This document shows positions 55,301-64,000 of a stretch of DNA of 64,000 bases, in pieces. Made by a program: the position numbers and the translations under genes. This DNA is from Cytophagales bacterium Alg240-R148 (GTDB lineage Bacteria > Bacteroidota > Bacteroidia > Cytophagales > Cyclobacteriaceae): the NCBI GenBank assembly GCA_900537185.1, contig LS999829.1, positions 275 through 64,274 on the forward strand, written 5' to 3'. How positions within the stretch are numbered: the stretch's first letter is position 1; each line of letters opens with the position of its first letter. A model generated the notes under the pieces. It was not told where the DNA came from and ran no database searches. It was given only the letters and a program-made list of their open reading frames with translations.

Positions 55301-58300
55301 TCTTCAACTCCTGGTCCCGTAATTACATCTCTTTGAATCACATTTGGCCCTTGGATTGTAAAATCTTCCAATGGAGTACACCCAACCACAGGTGGGCAAT
55401 CTGTTTCTGAACAGTCTACATCAATGGTTTGTTTCGTAATTACACTGCTCAAATTGCAGAGGCAATTAAAAACCGAAGCACTTACTTTTAATCCAGCACC
55501 ACAAGCATTGGCATCCAACTCAACTTCAATAGTACCTGTTCCAAAACCTCCTACAATGGTGCCATTTTCTATGCTCCAATTGTATAAATATTCCGGATCG
55601 TTATTCTCTACCGTTACAAAAACTCTATTGTTGTTATTACCACATCTTTTTAAAGTAGTAACATTTATTATTGGCGCATCAGGCAAAGCCAGACACTTAG
55701 GATCGTTATAAGTTATTTCTTCCCATTCTTCGCACACCATCGGATCCTCTACTGCTATGGCATTGAGGTCACAAAATTCTCGGGCCCTATCCAATAACGG
55801 AATTAAAGAAGGGTGGGTGGTTCCAGGTCCTGTTGGATCAGTCAAATCCAAATCCTGAGACCGAATGGACATCATATAGTTTCCGTTGGTTCTTAGCTCG
55901 GTAAAATAATCTTTGAGACCTAAAGCTACTTCTGTATCATTTTCAAAAGTCAAGTTTGCTTCTTCACATTGAAAATACAAGGAGTTTATAAAGCTTTCAA
56001 TTTCACCATCGGTTGGCACCAATCTCCCTTCTTGGTCTCGTAAGTCACTCACTTGATCAGAAGTGGTAAAATTATTCAGTAAGTCATCGGTTACGTCCAA
56101 GTTCTTGGCCGCACGCAAACTGTTATAAACTTCTACATATATCTGTTTCTTTAGTTTCCTTTTTGCTTCTCTATAATAAGACAAATAGAGTGTCCAACTG
56201 TTCTTATCCAATTCCTCAAAAGACTCCGCATCAAATTCAGCTTGGGTAATTTCACCATTATCCAATCTAAATTGAATTTTTTGCATAAAATCAAAATAAA
56301 GTGGGTGGAAAACAGGTTTTTGACCTGTTCCAAAATATTGCGGGTTATTTCCAGCAAAATAGCCTTCATCATCAATATAAATAGCCGTATTCCAAGGATC
56401 TACCAAAGCCCCTATGCTTCCTTCAATTATTACTTCTCCGGCAGTTCGTCCATGTTCATCTGTTAAATTGATTTGCAAATTAGAAACCCGTTGTTCCATG
56501 CCTTCTATTGGGCCAGCGTTTATCAAATAGCCCAATCCTGTGGGGTCATCTATGTCATCAGAAGGATCTCCATTAGCATTTAATGGATTTTCGTAAAAAT
56601 AAGGATCTGAACTTAAAAAGTTAATGATCCCAGTATGTGGTATACGCTCCGTTTGCGGATAATTATGCCCTTCAATTTCTGAAAACTTCGTTATTCCAAA
56701 CATTTCCAAATCAAACTTATCGCTTATGATATCTCGCTGGCATATTTCATAGGCAGTATAATCTGGGTGTGCCTTGTAGTCGCTTTGGTCAGGATTAAAA
56801 ATACCTGATTCTTCTAAACTCAGCCTGATTTCTTCTAATATCTGGTTGCAATTAAAATGGAGTGCAGTTATTATTTTTTCATTTACAATTTCGTCGTCAA
56901 CACATTCTGGCTCCCCACAAAAATCACAATCGCTCACATCTACAACATGTTCGGAACGTATGGCATTGATTCTTTCTTGCACCTCTGTGGTCTGAGAAAT
57001 CATTGCATACAACTCTTCATAAGTTACATCCAACGCCCTGAGTTCTTTTACCAAAGTGTACTCTCCAATATCCAATAACTTTACAGCAGTATTCAATCCG
57101 TTGCCAAGCTGAATGCCCGTTCCCGGTGATTCCAAACAATTTAAATCGAAAGCCTCTACATAACTGTCTCCTTCAATTCCAGCAGTTAAATCAATTGTTT
57201 GTCCGGTAGCATCGTACAATGTTATCCTCAACTCATAGTTGCAATTTTCGCAATCGAAGGCTTCAATTTCGCTTTCAATTCTATTCAATTTGTAGTTAAA
57301 GAAATAATCTGTAAGATCGTTGTTGTCTTTGATAAAGGTATGTTTGGTTTTAAATACTGAACCTTCAAGAAGGTTCTCATTGGCCAAATCTATTTCTAAT
57401 AAATCATTAGGCAAATTGGTTAATTCTGGCAAGGCATCTAAATTAGTTGGGTTGCTTCCTGCCAACGCAGTCGCAATGGTGCGTCCTTCTTGGTCTACAT
57501 AACTAATGCTCATTTGATGGTTTGCATCTAATACAGCATTTTTCTTATAATGGCTCGATTTACCTACATTTGAGCCAAACAAACGCCTCATTTCCGTTTG
57601 GTTTGCACCAGCATAAAAGTAACGTATGCTGCGGTCGCCGTCAATAGCAAAAGTAGCGCCAACCCCACCTTGTTTAACAACTTTACCAGAATTATCATTG
57701 GCAAACATGGTTTGCGTATATGCGAAACCTTCTGCATTTGGAATATAATCTTTATGTTCTGTACTAATGTCATTGGACGGAGAATAATACCTTCCAGCAC
57801 CAATATATGGGTCAGACACCAATCCGGCACTTAGCACACTGTTTTGTGTTAGCCCTATTTCTGTAACACCGTCGCTGTCCAAATACTTGGTATGAAACGC
57901 GTCGTTGTCGTAGTTGTATTTTATTTTTGTTGTGCTAATGCTATTGGCTGGTAAACTTGCATTGGCCGCAAAAGGGTTCAAGTTTTCTACATATTCTAAA
58001 GATTCGCAATCTATAGGACTCGGCAATACGTTTACAGAAGGCCTTCCTTCATAGTCATAAAAAGTTTCTGCAACCAAGGTGGTTTTATCGGTATTAAGAT
58101 TGGTTAAGGTTTGGCGATTTTTTAAACTGCCGTCAAAATATGAAACCACCTGTTTGTACTTACCTTCCTCGGCAAAAGTATTAGAAATTTGCCAATTCTT
58201 ATCATTTTGATGGCCATCACTAAGACTAATACTAGCCGTCTCCAGGTAAACCCATGAATTGGAATTGACCATAAAGCCTGGATAATCTGGACTTTCTCCA

Positions 58301-61300
58301 TATGCTTTGGCTCGTACGTAAACCCAACCTTTTGGATAATGCAATGGAATTTCTAATGTATTGGAGAACACCCTTCTATTAACAGGTTCCTTATAATCGA
58401 AAGGGCCAGAAGGAACAGCAGGGTCGTATACAAAACCGTCCTCATCGTCTATAAAAACATATTCGAAATCATAGCCCTTGTTGGCCAAATCTGCACCAGT
58501 TTCTAATGTACCTATGTTAAACAAAGCTGTATTTAGGCCTGAACCATCACAATTGTTTTTTACTGACGCTGTGTGCAACGTAAAAGTTTGGGCTATGTTA
58601 AAAGCTGGTAATTCAGCAGGAAAATAAGACAAGTCCAAATAAACAGTGGACTCTACAATGCTTCCGGTAGTGTTTTTTGTTTTCAATCGGAAGCTGTAAT
58701 TATCGTTACAACTCAGAACCAAATTGTCAACAATTGAACTTAAGAGTGTTTTATTGTTGGCATCCAAGGCCAGGGGTTTTTCCCATATCACGGCATTGGA
58801 AGCGTTCAATAATTCTATGGTAATGTTAGCAGTCCAATCCTGGGCCTGATCTTGGTAGATCAAGTCGTGGCGCAATTGCCAGACCACATAGTAAGATCCT
58901 TCTTTACATGGGTTGGCAAAAACTGGTTGAACATTGTTAACCAATAATTGATCCAACGCAATAGAGCGCGGTGCTCCATCGTGCTCTGGCCTCTCTCCAT
59001 TGCGCTTCAAAAGCAAGTTTGCAGCCAATGGAACCACAGGCACATCGTTTTGTATGCTGGCCTCGTTGCTAAAAGCAGAAAAAACAGAAGCTGCCTTAGA
59101 AGCCACTCTATAGGTATAAGTGCCAGTGGAAGCAACAATGTGGCTATAACTGCTAGAGTTGGCAGGCAATTCGGTCAACAATTCAAAAGATCCATTGTCT
59201 TTCTTTAATTCTACCACAAAGCCTTCTTCTTCGTTGGAGTTGTCTGTCCAGGTCAAATCTACAGTTCCATTGCTGTTTAATACTGCCGATAAATTGCTCG
59301 GCGCCGCTAGGCCTTGAATTATTTCAAATGGATCCGTTTCAATGCTTTTGCCCGGTATCCAAGCATTGGTCATTGTGGCTTTAAAGGTTCCCGCCAATGA
59401 AGCATCTGGATTGGTTATTTTATACTCTCCAACCACGGCACTTTCATTGTCTGCTGTAACATCCGTCCAACCGCCAGCACCGTTATCTTTGAGCCAAGTT
59501 ACAGTTGTATTGATCCCAACTCCTTGTAAGCTAAATGCAAAAGCCACACCAGCTTCATATTGTTGGTCTGCAATAATTTGGTTTTTTTGCGGGGCGTAGG
59601 TAATGCTTTTTCCAGCAATCAATGCGTCCGGTGCAGTAAATAATTTTTCTAATTCAGCAAATGGTAATTGGTTGTTTTCTACAAAAACATTGAGTGCCGC
59701 TAAATTCGGATGGTTTTTAAAGTCGGGAATAGACGAGAAGTTATTATTTTGAACTCGAAAATTCCCAAGACTACCATAATGGTCCAATGTGGCAGGCAAA
59801 GCTCCTGTAAAGTTATTGTCATACGCATACAAGATTTTCAGGTTCGCGGCGCCCCAGTTTTCAAGCTCCAATGGGCCTTCCAGTTGATTGTCTTGTAGAT
59901 AAACATTTTGCAATTTACTCAATTGCTTAAAGCTATTGGGAAGTTCTCCTATCAAGTCGTTATCTCCTATGTGGACATAGATCAAATTGGGTGTAAGATG
60001 AAACAAGTCTGGTACTTGTCCTGTTCGGTTGGTACTGTACAAGTACAACAAATTTAAATCAGGTAAATCGAATAAAAAGGATGGTATAGGGCCTGCATCA
60101 AAATTGTTGCCAGACAAGTACAAATACCTCAATTTTTTCATATTGCCCAGCCAGTTAGGGATAGGGCCTGTAAATTTTCCGTTTTCAATGGAAAGGGTTT
60201 CCAAATTGATCAAATTTTGATACGAATTAGGAATTGGGCCAGGATTTAAATCTCTTGCATATTGCAAACCCAGGCTTATTAGCTGGGTCATGTTTCCTAA
60301 ATAGGCTGGTATATCTCCGGTAAATTTATTGGCTCCTAAGCCAATGTAAAGCAATTCTGGGAATTGGTCCAAGAAATCAGGAAACACGCCATTGAGTAGG
60401 TTGTTGTAAAAATATATTCTGTTCAATTTTTGTACGCCAGATAGTGCCACTGGTAATGGCCCCACCATATTGTTATTGCCTAGACTAATTTCAGTCACAT
60501 CACCATCTACAACGGTAATACCATGCCAAGCAGCCATCTCTGCAGCCGTTGCTGTTGCAGGCCAAGCCCCAGATGCAGGCCAACCTGTGTTGTCGGTCCA
60601 ATTCGCCCCATCGGTACTTTCGTACAACGCTTTTAGCGCGAGAAATTCTTGATGATCCGATACCATCCCAATTTCTTCTGAAACTGTAAATGGATCCGTT
60701 TCAATGCTTTTGCCCGGTATCCAAGCATTGGTCATTACTACTTTGTAAGTTCCTGCATGGGATGCATCCGCCGTTGCTACGAGGTATTCACCTACTACCG
60801 CACTCTCGTTACTTGCCGTAACATCTATCCAGCCCCCTGCACCATTATCTTTGAACCAGGTTGCCGTGGTTTGAACACCAGGATTTAAAATTGATACTTT
60901 TAATTGCCCACCAATTTCAAAGTCTACTGGTGCTACAATGGTATTTTTCTGGTCCCCAACGCCAACAGATGCTGCTGCAATTCTTTGGTCTGGCCCGTCG
61001 TATAGCTTTTCAAGTTCACCGAATGGCAATCTGCTATTTTGAACTTGAATGGTGAGATTGGCTAAATTTGGGTGGGTTTTGAACTCTGGAATTCTGGTTA
61101 TGGGGTTGTCATAAAAATGAAAGTTTTTAAGGTTTAGTAAATGATCCAAATTTTCGTCCAATACTGCATTAAAATCATTTGATGGAAAAATAATTTCTGT
61201 AAAAATGTTAGACGCCCAATTGTGGAAATTTAAATCTCCTGTCAACAAACTCCCTTGTATTCTTACTTGTTTTAATTTGCTTAAACTCTTAAAACTTGGA

Positions 61301-64000
61301 GGTATTTCTCCACTCAATTGGTTATGCCCTGCAAACCAAACCGTTAATTCTGGCAGTGCAGCAAACTGATCTGGCATTATATCTTTGATATTACAATTGT
61401 TTATGTAAACGCTAGCTAAGCCAGGCATAGAGAAAATACTGACTGGAAACGGTTGCTCATCAAAATTATTTTCACCCAACATTAAGGTTTTCAACCCAAT
61501 ATAATTAGACAACCAACTTGGAATTACCCCAGTTCTGTTCGTAGAATAGATAGAGAAATTAACAAGGTTTACTAAGTTCTGATAGGTATCCGGCACAGCG
61601 CCTGCATCAAACCCTCCATTGTAAGACATCTTAAGTCGTTGCAAAGATGTAACGCTACCAATTTCAGCTGGCATGGGGCCAGTAAAATCATTGCTAGTTA
61701 TATCCAATAGGGTCAATTTGTTTAATCCAGCTATACCAGTTGGAAATGTCCCGGACAAATTGTTATTGTAAAACCCAAGATGGTCTACTTGCGTTATCCC
61801 AAACAATTCGGAAGGCAAATTACCAGTCAGGTTGTTGCTTTCCAATTTAACCATAAACACATCACCGTCCACTACGGTAATACCATGCCAAGCAGCCATC
61901 TCTGCAGCCGTTGCTGTTGCAGGCCAAGCCCCAGCCGTTGGCCAACCAGTATTATTGGTCCAATTAGCACCGTCGGTATTATCGTACAACGCTTTAAGTG
62001 CTAAAAATTCTTGGTGGTCGGGTACGATTCCAATTTCTTGCGTTACAACAAAAGGGTCTGTTTCAATGGTCATGCCTGTTACCCAAGCGTTGCTCATGCT
62101 CGCTTTATAAGTACCCGCATGGCTGGCGTCAGGAGTAGTAATTTCAAAGGTACCTGGAACAACACTTTGGTTTTGTGCCGTTACGTCGGTCCAACCACCG
62201 GCACCATCGTCTTTTAACCATGTAATGGTCGTTTGTGCACCCGTATTTTGAAGAGCAACAGTCAACGGGTTGTTGAGGGTGAAGCCGATTGGGGCTACGG
62301 CAATGTTTTGTTGATTATCTAAGTTGATGGTATTGGCGGGTATCAAAACACCACCTGCACCGTAGAGTTTTTCTAATGCACCAAATGGCATTTGGTTGCC
62401 TCTAACATCAATTGTAATATTACTTAGATTCGGGTGGTTGCTAAAATCTGGAATAGAAACAAAATTATTGGTAGCCACCCGCAATTGATTAAAATTAGGC
62501 TTACCATCTAAGTTGGCTGTTAATTCTCCTGTAAAGCCATTGGTATAAAGGTACACTTCAACTAAGTCTGGGCTGATTATACTGGTCAAATCAAAGTTTC
62601 CAGAAAGTTGATTGGCGTGCAAATACAACCTTTTTAGCGCTGGCAAATTGTACACAGATGGCGGTACTGTGCCGGTTAATTTGTTACTGGACAAGTGTAA
62701 AGTTTGAATTTTTGTCAGTCCCCCAAAAATATCAGGAATATTTCCGTTTCTGTGTGTACCATAAATTTGCAAGTCTACAACGTTCACCAAATTGCCAATT
62801 CCATTTGGAATTGGGCCTTCAGCAAATACATTGTTATTTAACTGAAGTTGAGTCAACTGTGTAAGATTGCCTATCCAACTTGGGAATTCACCCGTTCTTT
62901 TGGAATTAGACATATACAATATTTCTAATGATGTCAAATTGCCATAGGTTACTGGAATTGCCCCTTCATTGAGTGAAAGCAAATTGTGCAAAAATAATTG
63001 CCTTAAAGTAGCAATATTACCAATGCTCGAAGGCAAATCGCCTGTAAACGCATTGGATCCCAAGGATAAAAAATATAGCTCAGAAAACCCATCAAAATAG
63101 CTAGGTATGGAACCATTAAGTTGGTTGCCATATACTAAAAAGTAATCCATTTTAGCCAGATTCACCAATTCATTTGGAAGTGGCCCTACTAAGTTATTTT
63201 GAGATAATTTTATTTTAGTTATATCTCCATCAGTAGAAGTAATACCAAACCAAGCATCCATTTCTGTTGCAGTGGCAGTTAAAGGCCAAGCCCCAGCCGC
63301 AGGCCAACCGGTATTGTTCGTCCAATTCGCTCCATCGGTATTGTCGTATAAAGCTTTTAGTGCTAAAAATTCTTGGTGGTCGGGTACCGATCCAATTTCT
63401 TGGGTTACAACAAATGGGTCTGTTTCAATGGTCATGCCTGTTGCCCAAGCGTTGCTCATGCTCGCTTTATAGGTACCCGCATGGCTGGCGTCAGGAGTAG
63501 TAATTTCAAATGTGCCCGGAACAACACTTTGGTTTTGTGCCGTTACGTCGGTCCAACCACCGGCACCATCGTCTTTTAACCATGTAATGGTCGTTTGTGC
63601 ACCCGTTTTTTGAAGAGCAACAGTCAACGGGTTGTTGAGGGTGAAGCCGATTGGGGTTACAACAGTATTGTATTGGTTATCCAAATGGATGGTATTGGCA
63701 GCCAATAAAGCACCACCAGCGGTGTACAGTTTTTCCAATTCACCAAAGGGCATTTGGTTGTACCGAACATCTATTATGAGGTTGCCTAAATTTGGATGGT
63801 TCGAAAAATCTGGAACCGTGGTAAATGCATTTTTCTTTACATCAAACGCATACAATTGCAATTGGTTATCCAAATTATTTGGTAATTGGCCCTCCAACTG
63901 GTTGTTGTAAAAATACACAACATTCAAATCGGTAGAGACCCAATTTTCTAAACTTAATTCACCAGAGAGCTGGTTGTTTTGTAAATACAAATAAGATAAG
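49324..64000 (-). CDS. Giant LRR-Ig-RHS polymorphic toxin (5' end outside the window)
   Basis: One frame stays open from the right edge to the stop at 49324, about 4,890 residues, without start or signal peptide in view. In order (by base): LRR/Ig modules, 64000-59310, each of DHQEFLALKALYDNTDGANW, plant-type LRRs, an FxELEKLY segment and an Ig-like domain; FnIII, 59310-59050; beta-rich linker, 59050-58200; a DUF6443-like segment with FYDYEGRPSVNVLP, 58200-57950; helical region, to 55740; PKD-like domains, 55740-54400; a second LRR block, 54310-52960; YD repeats, 52480-50260; RHS core GFRIYNPAIAKFLSVDPLT; and a 262-residue variable tip. The YD part should form a shell round the tip, which is freed by self-cleavage in known RHS toxins. 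The tip is Gly/Tyr-rich and no known toxin fold is recognised. Confidence 0.9.
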   Translation of the reverse strand, partial: LSYLYLQNNQLSGELSLENWVSTDLNVVYFYNNQLEGQLPNNLDNQLQLYAFDVKKNAFTTVPDFSNHPNLGNLIIDVRYNQMPFGELEKLYTAGGALLAANTIHLDNQYNTVVTPIGFTLNNPLTVALQKTGAQTTITWLKDDGAGGWTDVTAQNQSVVPGTFEITTPDASHAGTYKASMSNAWATGMTIETDPFVVTQEIGSVPDHQEFLALKALYDNTDGANWTNNTGWPAAGAWPLTATATEMDAWFGITSTDGDITKIKLSQNNLVGPLPNELVNLAKMDYFLVYGNQLNGSIPSYFDGFSELYFLSLGSNAFTGDLPSSIGNIATLRQLFLHNLLSLNEGAIPVTYGNLTSLEILYMSNSKRTGEFPSWIGNLTQLTQLQLNNNVFAEGPIPNGIGNLVNVVDLQIYGTHRNGNIPDIFGGLTKIQTLHLSSNKLTGTVPPSVYNLPALKRLYLHANQLSGNFDLTSIISPDLVEVYLYTNGFTGELTANLDGKPNFNQLRVATNNFVSIPDFSNHPNLSNITIDVRGNQMPFGALEKLYGAGGVLIPANTINLDNQQNIAVAPIGFTLNNPLTVALQNTGAQTTITWLKDDGAGGWTDVTAQNQSVVPGTFEITTPDASHAGTYKASMSNAWVTGMTIETDPFVVTQEIGIVPDHQEFLALKALYDNTDGANWTNNTGWPTAGAWPATATAAEMAAWHGITVVDGDVFMVKLESNNLTGNLPSELFGITQVDHLGFYNNNLSGTFPTGIAGLNKLTLLDITSNDFTGPMPAEIGSVTSLQRLKMSYNGGFDAGAVPDTYQNLVNLVNFSIYSTNRTGVIPSWLSNYIGLKTLMLGENNFDEQPFPVSIFSMPGLASVYINNCNIKDIMPDQFAALPELTVWFAGHNQLSGEIPPSFKSLSKLKQVRIQGSLLTGDLNFHNWASNIFTEIIFPSNDFNAVLDENLDHLLNLKNFHFYDNPITRIPEFKTHPNLANLTIQVQNSRLPFGELEKLYDGPDQRIAAASVGVGDQKNTIVAPVDFEIGGQLKVSILNPGVQTTATWFKDNGAGGWIDVTASNESAVVGEYLVATADASHAGTYKVVMTNAWIPGKSIETDPFTVSEEIGMVSDHQEFLALKALYESTDGANWTDNTGWPASGAWPATATAAEMAAWHGITVVDGDVTEISLGNNNMVGPLPVALSGVQKLNRIYFYNNLLNGVFPDFLDQFPELLYIGLGANKFTGDIPAYLGNMTQLISLGLQYARDLNPGPIPNSYQNLINLETLSIENGKFTGPIPNWLGNMKKLRYLYLSGNNFDAGPIPSFLFDLPDLNLLYLYSTNRTGQVPDLFHLTPNLIYVHIGDNDLIGELPNSFKQLSKLQNVYLQDNQLEGPLELENWGAANLKILYAYDNNFTGALPATLDHYGSLGNFRVQNNNFSSIPDFKNHPNLAALNVFVENNQLPFAELEKLFTAPDALIAGKSITYAPQKNQIIADQQYEAGVAFAFSLQGVGINTTVTWLKDNGAGGWTDVTADNESAVVGEYKITNPDASLAGTFKATMTNAWIPGKSIETDPFEIIQGLAAPSNLSAVLNSNGTVDLTWTDNSNEEEGFVVELKKDNGSFELLTELPANSSSYSHIVASTGTYTYRVASKAASVFSAFSNEASIQNDVPVVPLAANLLLKRNGERPEHDGAPRSIALDQLLVNNVQPVFANPCKEGSYYVVWQLRHDLIYQDQAQDWTANITIELLNASNAVIWEKPLALDANNKTLLSSIVDNLVLSCNDNYSFRLKTKNTTGSIVESTVYLDLSYFPAELPAFNIAQTFTLHTASVKNNCDGSGLNTALFNIGTLETGADLANKGYDFEYVFIDDEDGFVYDPAVPSGPFDYKEPVNRRVFSNTLEIPLHYPKGWVYVRAKAYGESPDYPGFMVNSNSWVYLETASISLSDGHQNDKNWQISNTFAEEGKYKQVVSYFDGSLKNRQTLTNLNTDKTTLVAETFYDYEGRPSVNVLPSPIDCESLEYVENLNPFAANASLPANSISTTKIKYNYDNDAFHTKYLDSDGVTEIGLTQNSVLSAGLVSDPYIGAGRYYSPSNDISTEHKDYIPNAEGFAYTQTMFANDNSGKVVKQGGVGATFAIDGDRSIRYFYAGANQTEMRRLFGSNVGKSSHYKKNAVLDANHQMSISYVDQEGRTIATALAGSNPTNLDALPELTNLPNDLLEIDLANENLLEGSVFKTKHTFIKDNNDLTDYFFNYKLNRIESEIEAFDCENCNYELRITLYDATGQTIDLTAGIEGDSYVEAFDLNCLESPGTGIQLGNGLNTAVKLLDIGEYTLVKELRALDVTYEELYAMISQTTEVQERINAIRSEHVVDVSDCDFCGEPECVDDEIVNEKIITALHFNCNQILEEIRLSLEESGIFNPDQSDYKAHPDYTAYEICQRDIISDKFDLEMFGITKFSEIEGHNYPQTERIPHTGIINFLSSDPYFYENPLNANGDPSDDIDDPTGLGYLINAGPIEGMEQRVSNLQINLTDEHGRTAGEVIIEGSIGALVDPWNTAIYIDDEGYFAGNNPQYFGTGQKPVFHPLYFDFMQKIQFRLDNGEITQAEFDAESFEELDKNSWTLYLSYYREAKRKLKKQIYVEVYNSLRAAKNLDVTDDLLNNFTTSDQVSDLRDQEGRLVPTDGEIESFINSLYFQCEEANLTFENDTEVALGLKDYFTELRTNGNYMMSIRSQDLDLTDPTGPGTTHPSLIPLLDRAREFCDLNAIAVEDPMVCEEWEEITYNDPKCLALPDAPIINVTTLKRCGNNNNRVFVTVENNDPEYLYNWSIENGTIVGGFGTGTIEVELDANACGAGLKVSASVFNCLCNLSSVITKQTIDVDCSETDCPPVVGCTPLEDFTIQGPNVIQRDVITGPGVEEVSFYVIDPKPNFTYTWNFVEVPILRGQGTDRIYIDPYNLSCGNYNVEVVATNECLEQGNVNLKPVEVWCNPLVQGGAQLNSSFDPKRISEASQAAFNCSWLMSANDGNPMVKCQNGGVYTISLSRPCSNEDISCFSWEVTNAEIISGLGSKNLQIKLNDNSCDGVEVKVYERSNGEIKLIRSQVFEVDCSTITCGTDNCNDVIVSQISGADVIIAGQENGIHNLFTAEHINDLNKTYVYDWSPAENIVLAGPNSKSVNVQPFPANNTNDILLSVNVSRLGCPTGPTTTKVVQVNLFDGGGGGPGNGEPPFEQQMASPMAMAVPAVLTQEQMDAQAAERAALIDFYNATEGDLWVASSRVGWKDAPLAADGFGVDISTWNGITTNFDGFVTHVANISTINSDNSGAFPLNLTKFQHLNWLILGFKRNSNFKLPVLSEPLENIEKINLQGISGKLEFLCYMPNLNSITIDYNNEISPMPACIEDMVQLLTLSLNRDRPFEDAGAVIDFSKLVNLNKIDLSGGNYSGVFPKGLANLTNLKTLNLSYNNFTGVIPDLSGSTEMHTLNLNLCSKLDPAPIPSWINSLKKLTYLNLYLTQRIGLVPELELPELTYFSIGNNPGLSAQRFPEGLSNSSNITGVVINNTNRIGTIPLSYGRLTKLNNFDCSDNPNKTPEEVPAFFSQQDYYRLLLRNCAFIGNVPSLNVHTLDLSLNNIRGGLGNVSVLNNSGFIKGNKLSFEDILPYLENNPAIVYSNNESNINSLYQQNVGEAYVVFVAEGAQYTLSTEVDVSLKDNPLYGSAKYRWYKNGNLIPGKETFEADNHILNMGVFTSEQQGVYHYEIIHDNLTTDGVPDVILRSEPITYRLKKDNVLRICKRYGPNYDSKDVGLYQNPINLADMEAQCLEDLQTIVDITIEEEIDKYIDLKITEYLNALETDCFSHIEEDFSYSYKPTEYHYTLYYYDQAGNLVQTVPPAGVKPLTNAQLAGGQNIEPAHELKTRYQYNSLNQLIWQNSPDGGTTKFYYDDAQRLTLSQNAQQRIDSKLSYTVYDAQARIVEVGEMSMGSQSMAEIEAEMQSNPFFPMTGDPANGIQYVAYASPTDITRTHYDLPDASLAGTLEQENLRTRVSWVETMDDAAQNNNNKTHYTYDAHGNVTTVLQSPEGLSPKRLDYVYDLISGNVNYAMYQFGAEDQFIHHYEYDADNRISVVETTTDRFVWNKEAEYTYYAHGPLARTTLGHYDVQGLDYVYTLQGWIKGVNMPMAGDPGADGTASNLVARDAFAYTLGYFDGDYKAIGSNIEANMPGQRDQMWLQQNLVHNNSGLYNGNIAWMATDLPGLEPANRYQGMLYQYDQLNRIKAAKSLTNYDPLKGFGGGTGAYNTSYSYDGNGNLLTLNRNDKDGVELHNFNYHYYKGSNRLKMVQTPEMGTNFPAQTYNNYQPDAEGQFWKAYESLTTQQAFNMEHEDSEWMVAQNSVTLKPGTHIDSKLTRITVDPAAINMQYEYDEIGNLVRDNEEGVSIEWTPYGKVKQINKDDGSAVRFAYDAAGNRVLKAATGTDGITKNSHYLRDASGNVMAIYEGGAVKETPIYGSSRLGHLRGEIADGQRKLGQRSYELSNHLGNVLTVVSDYKSGTADGQGGQIFEAEVLSTSDYYPFGLAMEGRSQSSDGYRYGFNGKEKDTDKEWGSQTHYDYGFRIYNPAIAKFLSVDPLTQSYPMLTPYQFASNRPIDGIDLDGQEWVVKIYSPNISVDFVKALNLNDIHEQRRLTYWALNNYFKDDWVEKNIVIGKLSEDRKVAEIFYDPSIKGVDVYTYSYENKDINKGKILNSTIYHFSPIEGAYPDATYPVDVRATKEYEKVFGSFYGENDFVGDYSQSGMVAIGGKGAGIIQGYVKGYGYSQFTYQFQGVGFDVAVSGGSITGKYAGPDKNPTPSSLEGAGYNYSEGILAWESGRWIGYDNSGNVIWYGFSKGTASGVLPLSKTEVTTETQLKFPKPQNKE
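50113..50255 (-). other. RHS-associated core, junction to the variable tip
   Basis: Encodes YDYGFRIYNPAIAKFLSVDP and YQFASNRPIDGIDLDG, the conserved end of RHS shells. Sequence before it is conserved in the family, sequence after it is strain-specific, so recombination that swaps tips is expected here. Confidence 0.9.
59310..64000. repeat. Tandem modules of about 1.37 kb in the RHS gene
   Basis: Ig-like segments recur at about 63440, 62060, 60690 and 59340 and the LRR-front segment at about 63350, 61970 and 60610, a spacing of 1.35-1.38 kb. The two modules nearest the edge are almost identical in the Ig part (63480-63650 against 62100-62270). Confidence 0.9.

Overview
The window looks like chromosomal DNA from a Gram-negative Bacteroidota bacterium, most likely a marine Cytophagales-type lineage. 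Supporting signs are GLPGLI and DUF5723 family proteins, a TonB-receptor-like barrel with an N-terminal carboxypeptidase-regulatory domain, LytS/LytTR two-component systems, an arsenosugar-type ArsM, and a textbook Bacteroidota promoter (TTG, 19 nt, TATCTTTG) ahead of two tRNA genes. Coding density is high through about 44.4 kb, and ribosome binding sites are weak, as usual in this phylum.

Layout. 1-1760 (minus) is the 5' part of a secreted MBG-type repeat protein built from a 216-bp tandem repeat. 1962-10387 holds a GT2 glycosyltransferase, a Tat-exported glycosylasparaginase, ArsM, a TPR protein, a FucP-type sugar permease overlapping a ROK kinase, an M20 amidohydrolase and a GlsB/YeaQ-type membrane protein. 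10540-14129 pairs a LytS/LytTR system with a divergent ABC exporter. 14233-24193 holds envelope genes: a PD40 protein, DsbD, an M23 peptidase, a GAF sensor that ends at its DHp helix pair, a DUF5723 protein and an orphan TAXI-type binding lipoprotein. 24451-26961 is a LiaF-like/LytS/LytTR operon. TrmH-type methyltransferase, mutS, tRNA-Gly and tRNA-Leu follow. 30739-34557 is a compact locus: a 72-aa Cys-rich secreted peptide, a strong terminator, a GLPGLI protein and a TonB-receptor-like barrel. Then come a GH92 lipoprotein, a TPR sensor also ending at a DHp-like helix pair, and an asparagine-to-fumarate operon (asparaginase, porin, Dcu carrier, exported aspartase).

44.4-64.0 kb is an accessory polymorphic-toxin region read entirely on the minus strand. 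A giant protein (about 4,900 residues in the window and still open at the edge) joins tandem LRR/Ig modules, FnIII, PKD-like domains, a second LRR block, YD repeats, an RHS-associated core and a variable C-terminal domain of unknown fold. Downstream lies a row of small, A+T-rich orphan genes (a SUKH/SMI1-KNR4 protein, two lipoproteins, three TM-anchored proteins) and a ParE/RelE-type toxin-antitoxin pair. Five of the six small genes have a structured dispersed repeat starting within about 10 bp after the stop codon; the exception is the gene at 45300. The layout resembles integron cassettes (gene plus recombination site) but no integrase or attC core is visible. This gene-plus-repeat immunity array is the most interesting system in the window. 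The Cys-rich peptide/GLPGLI/barrel locus is the second candidate.
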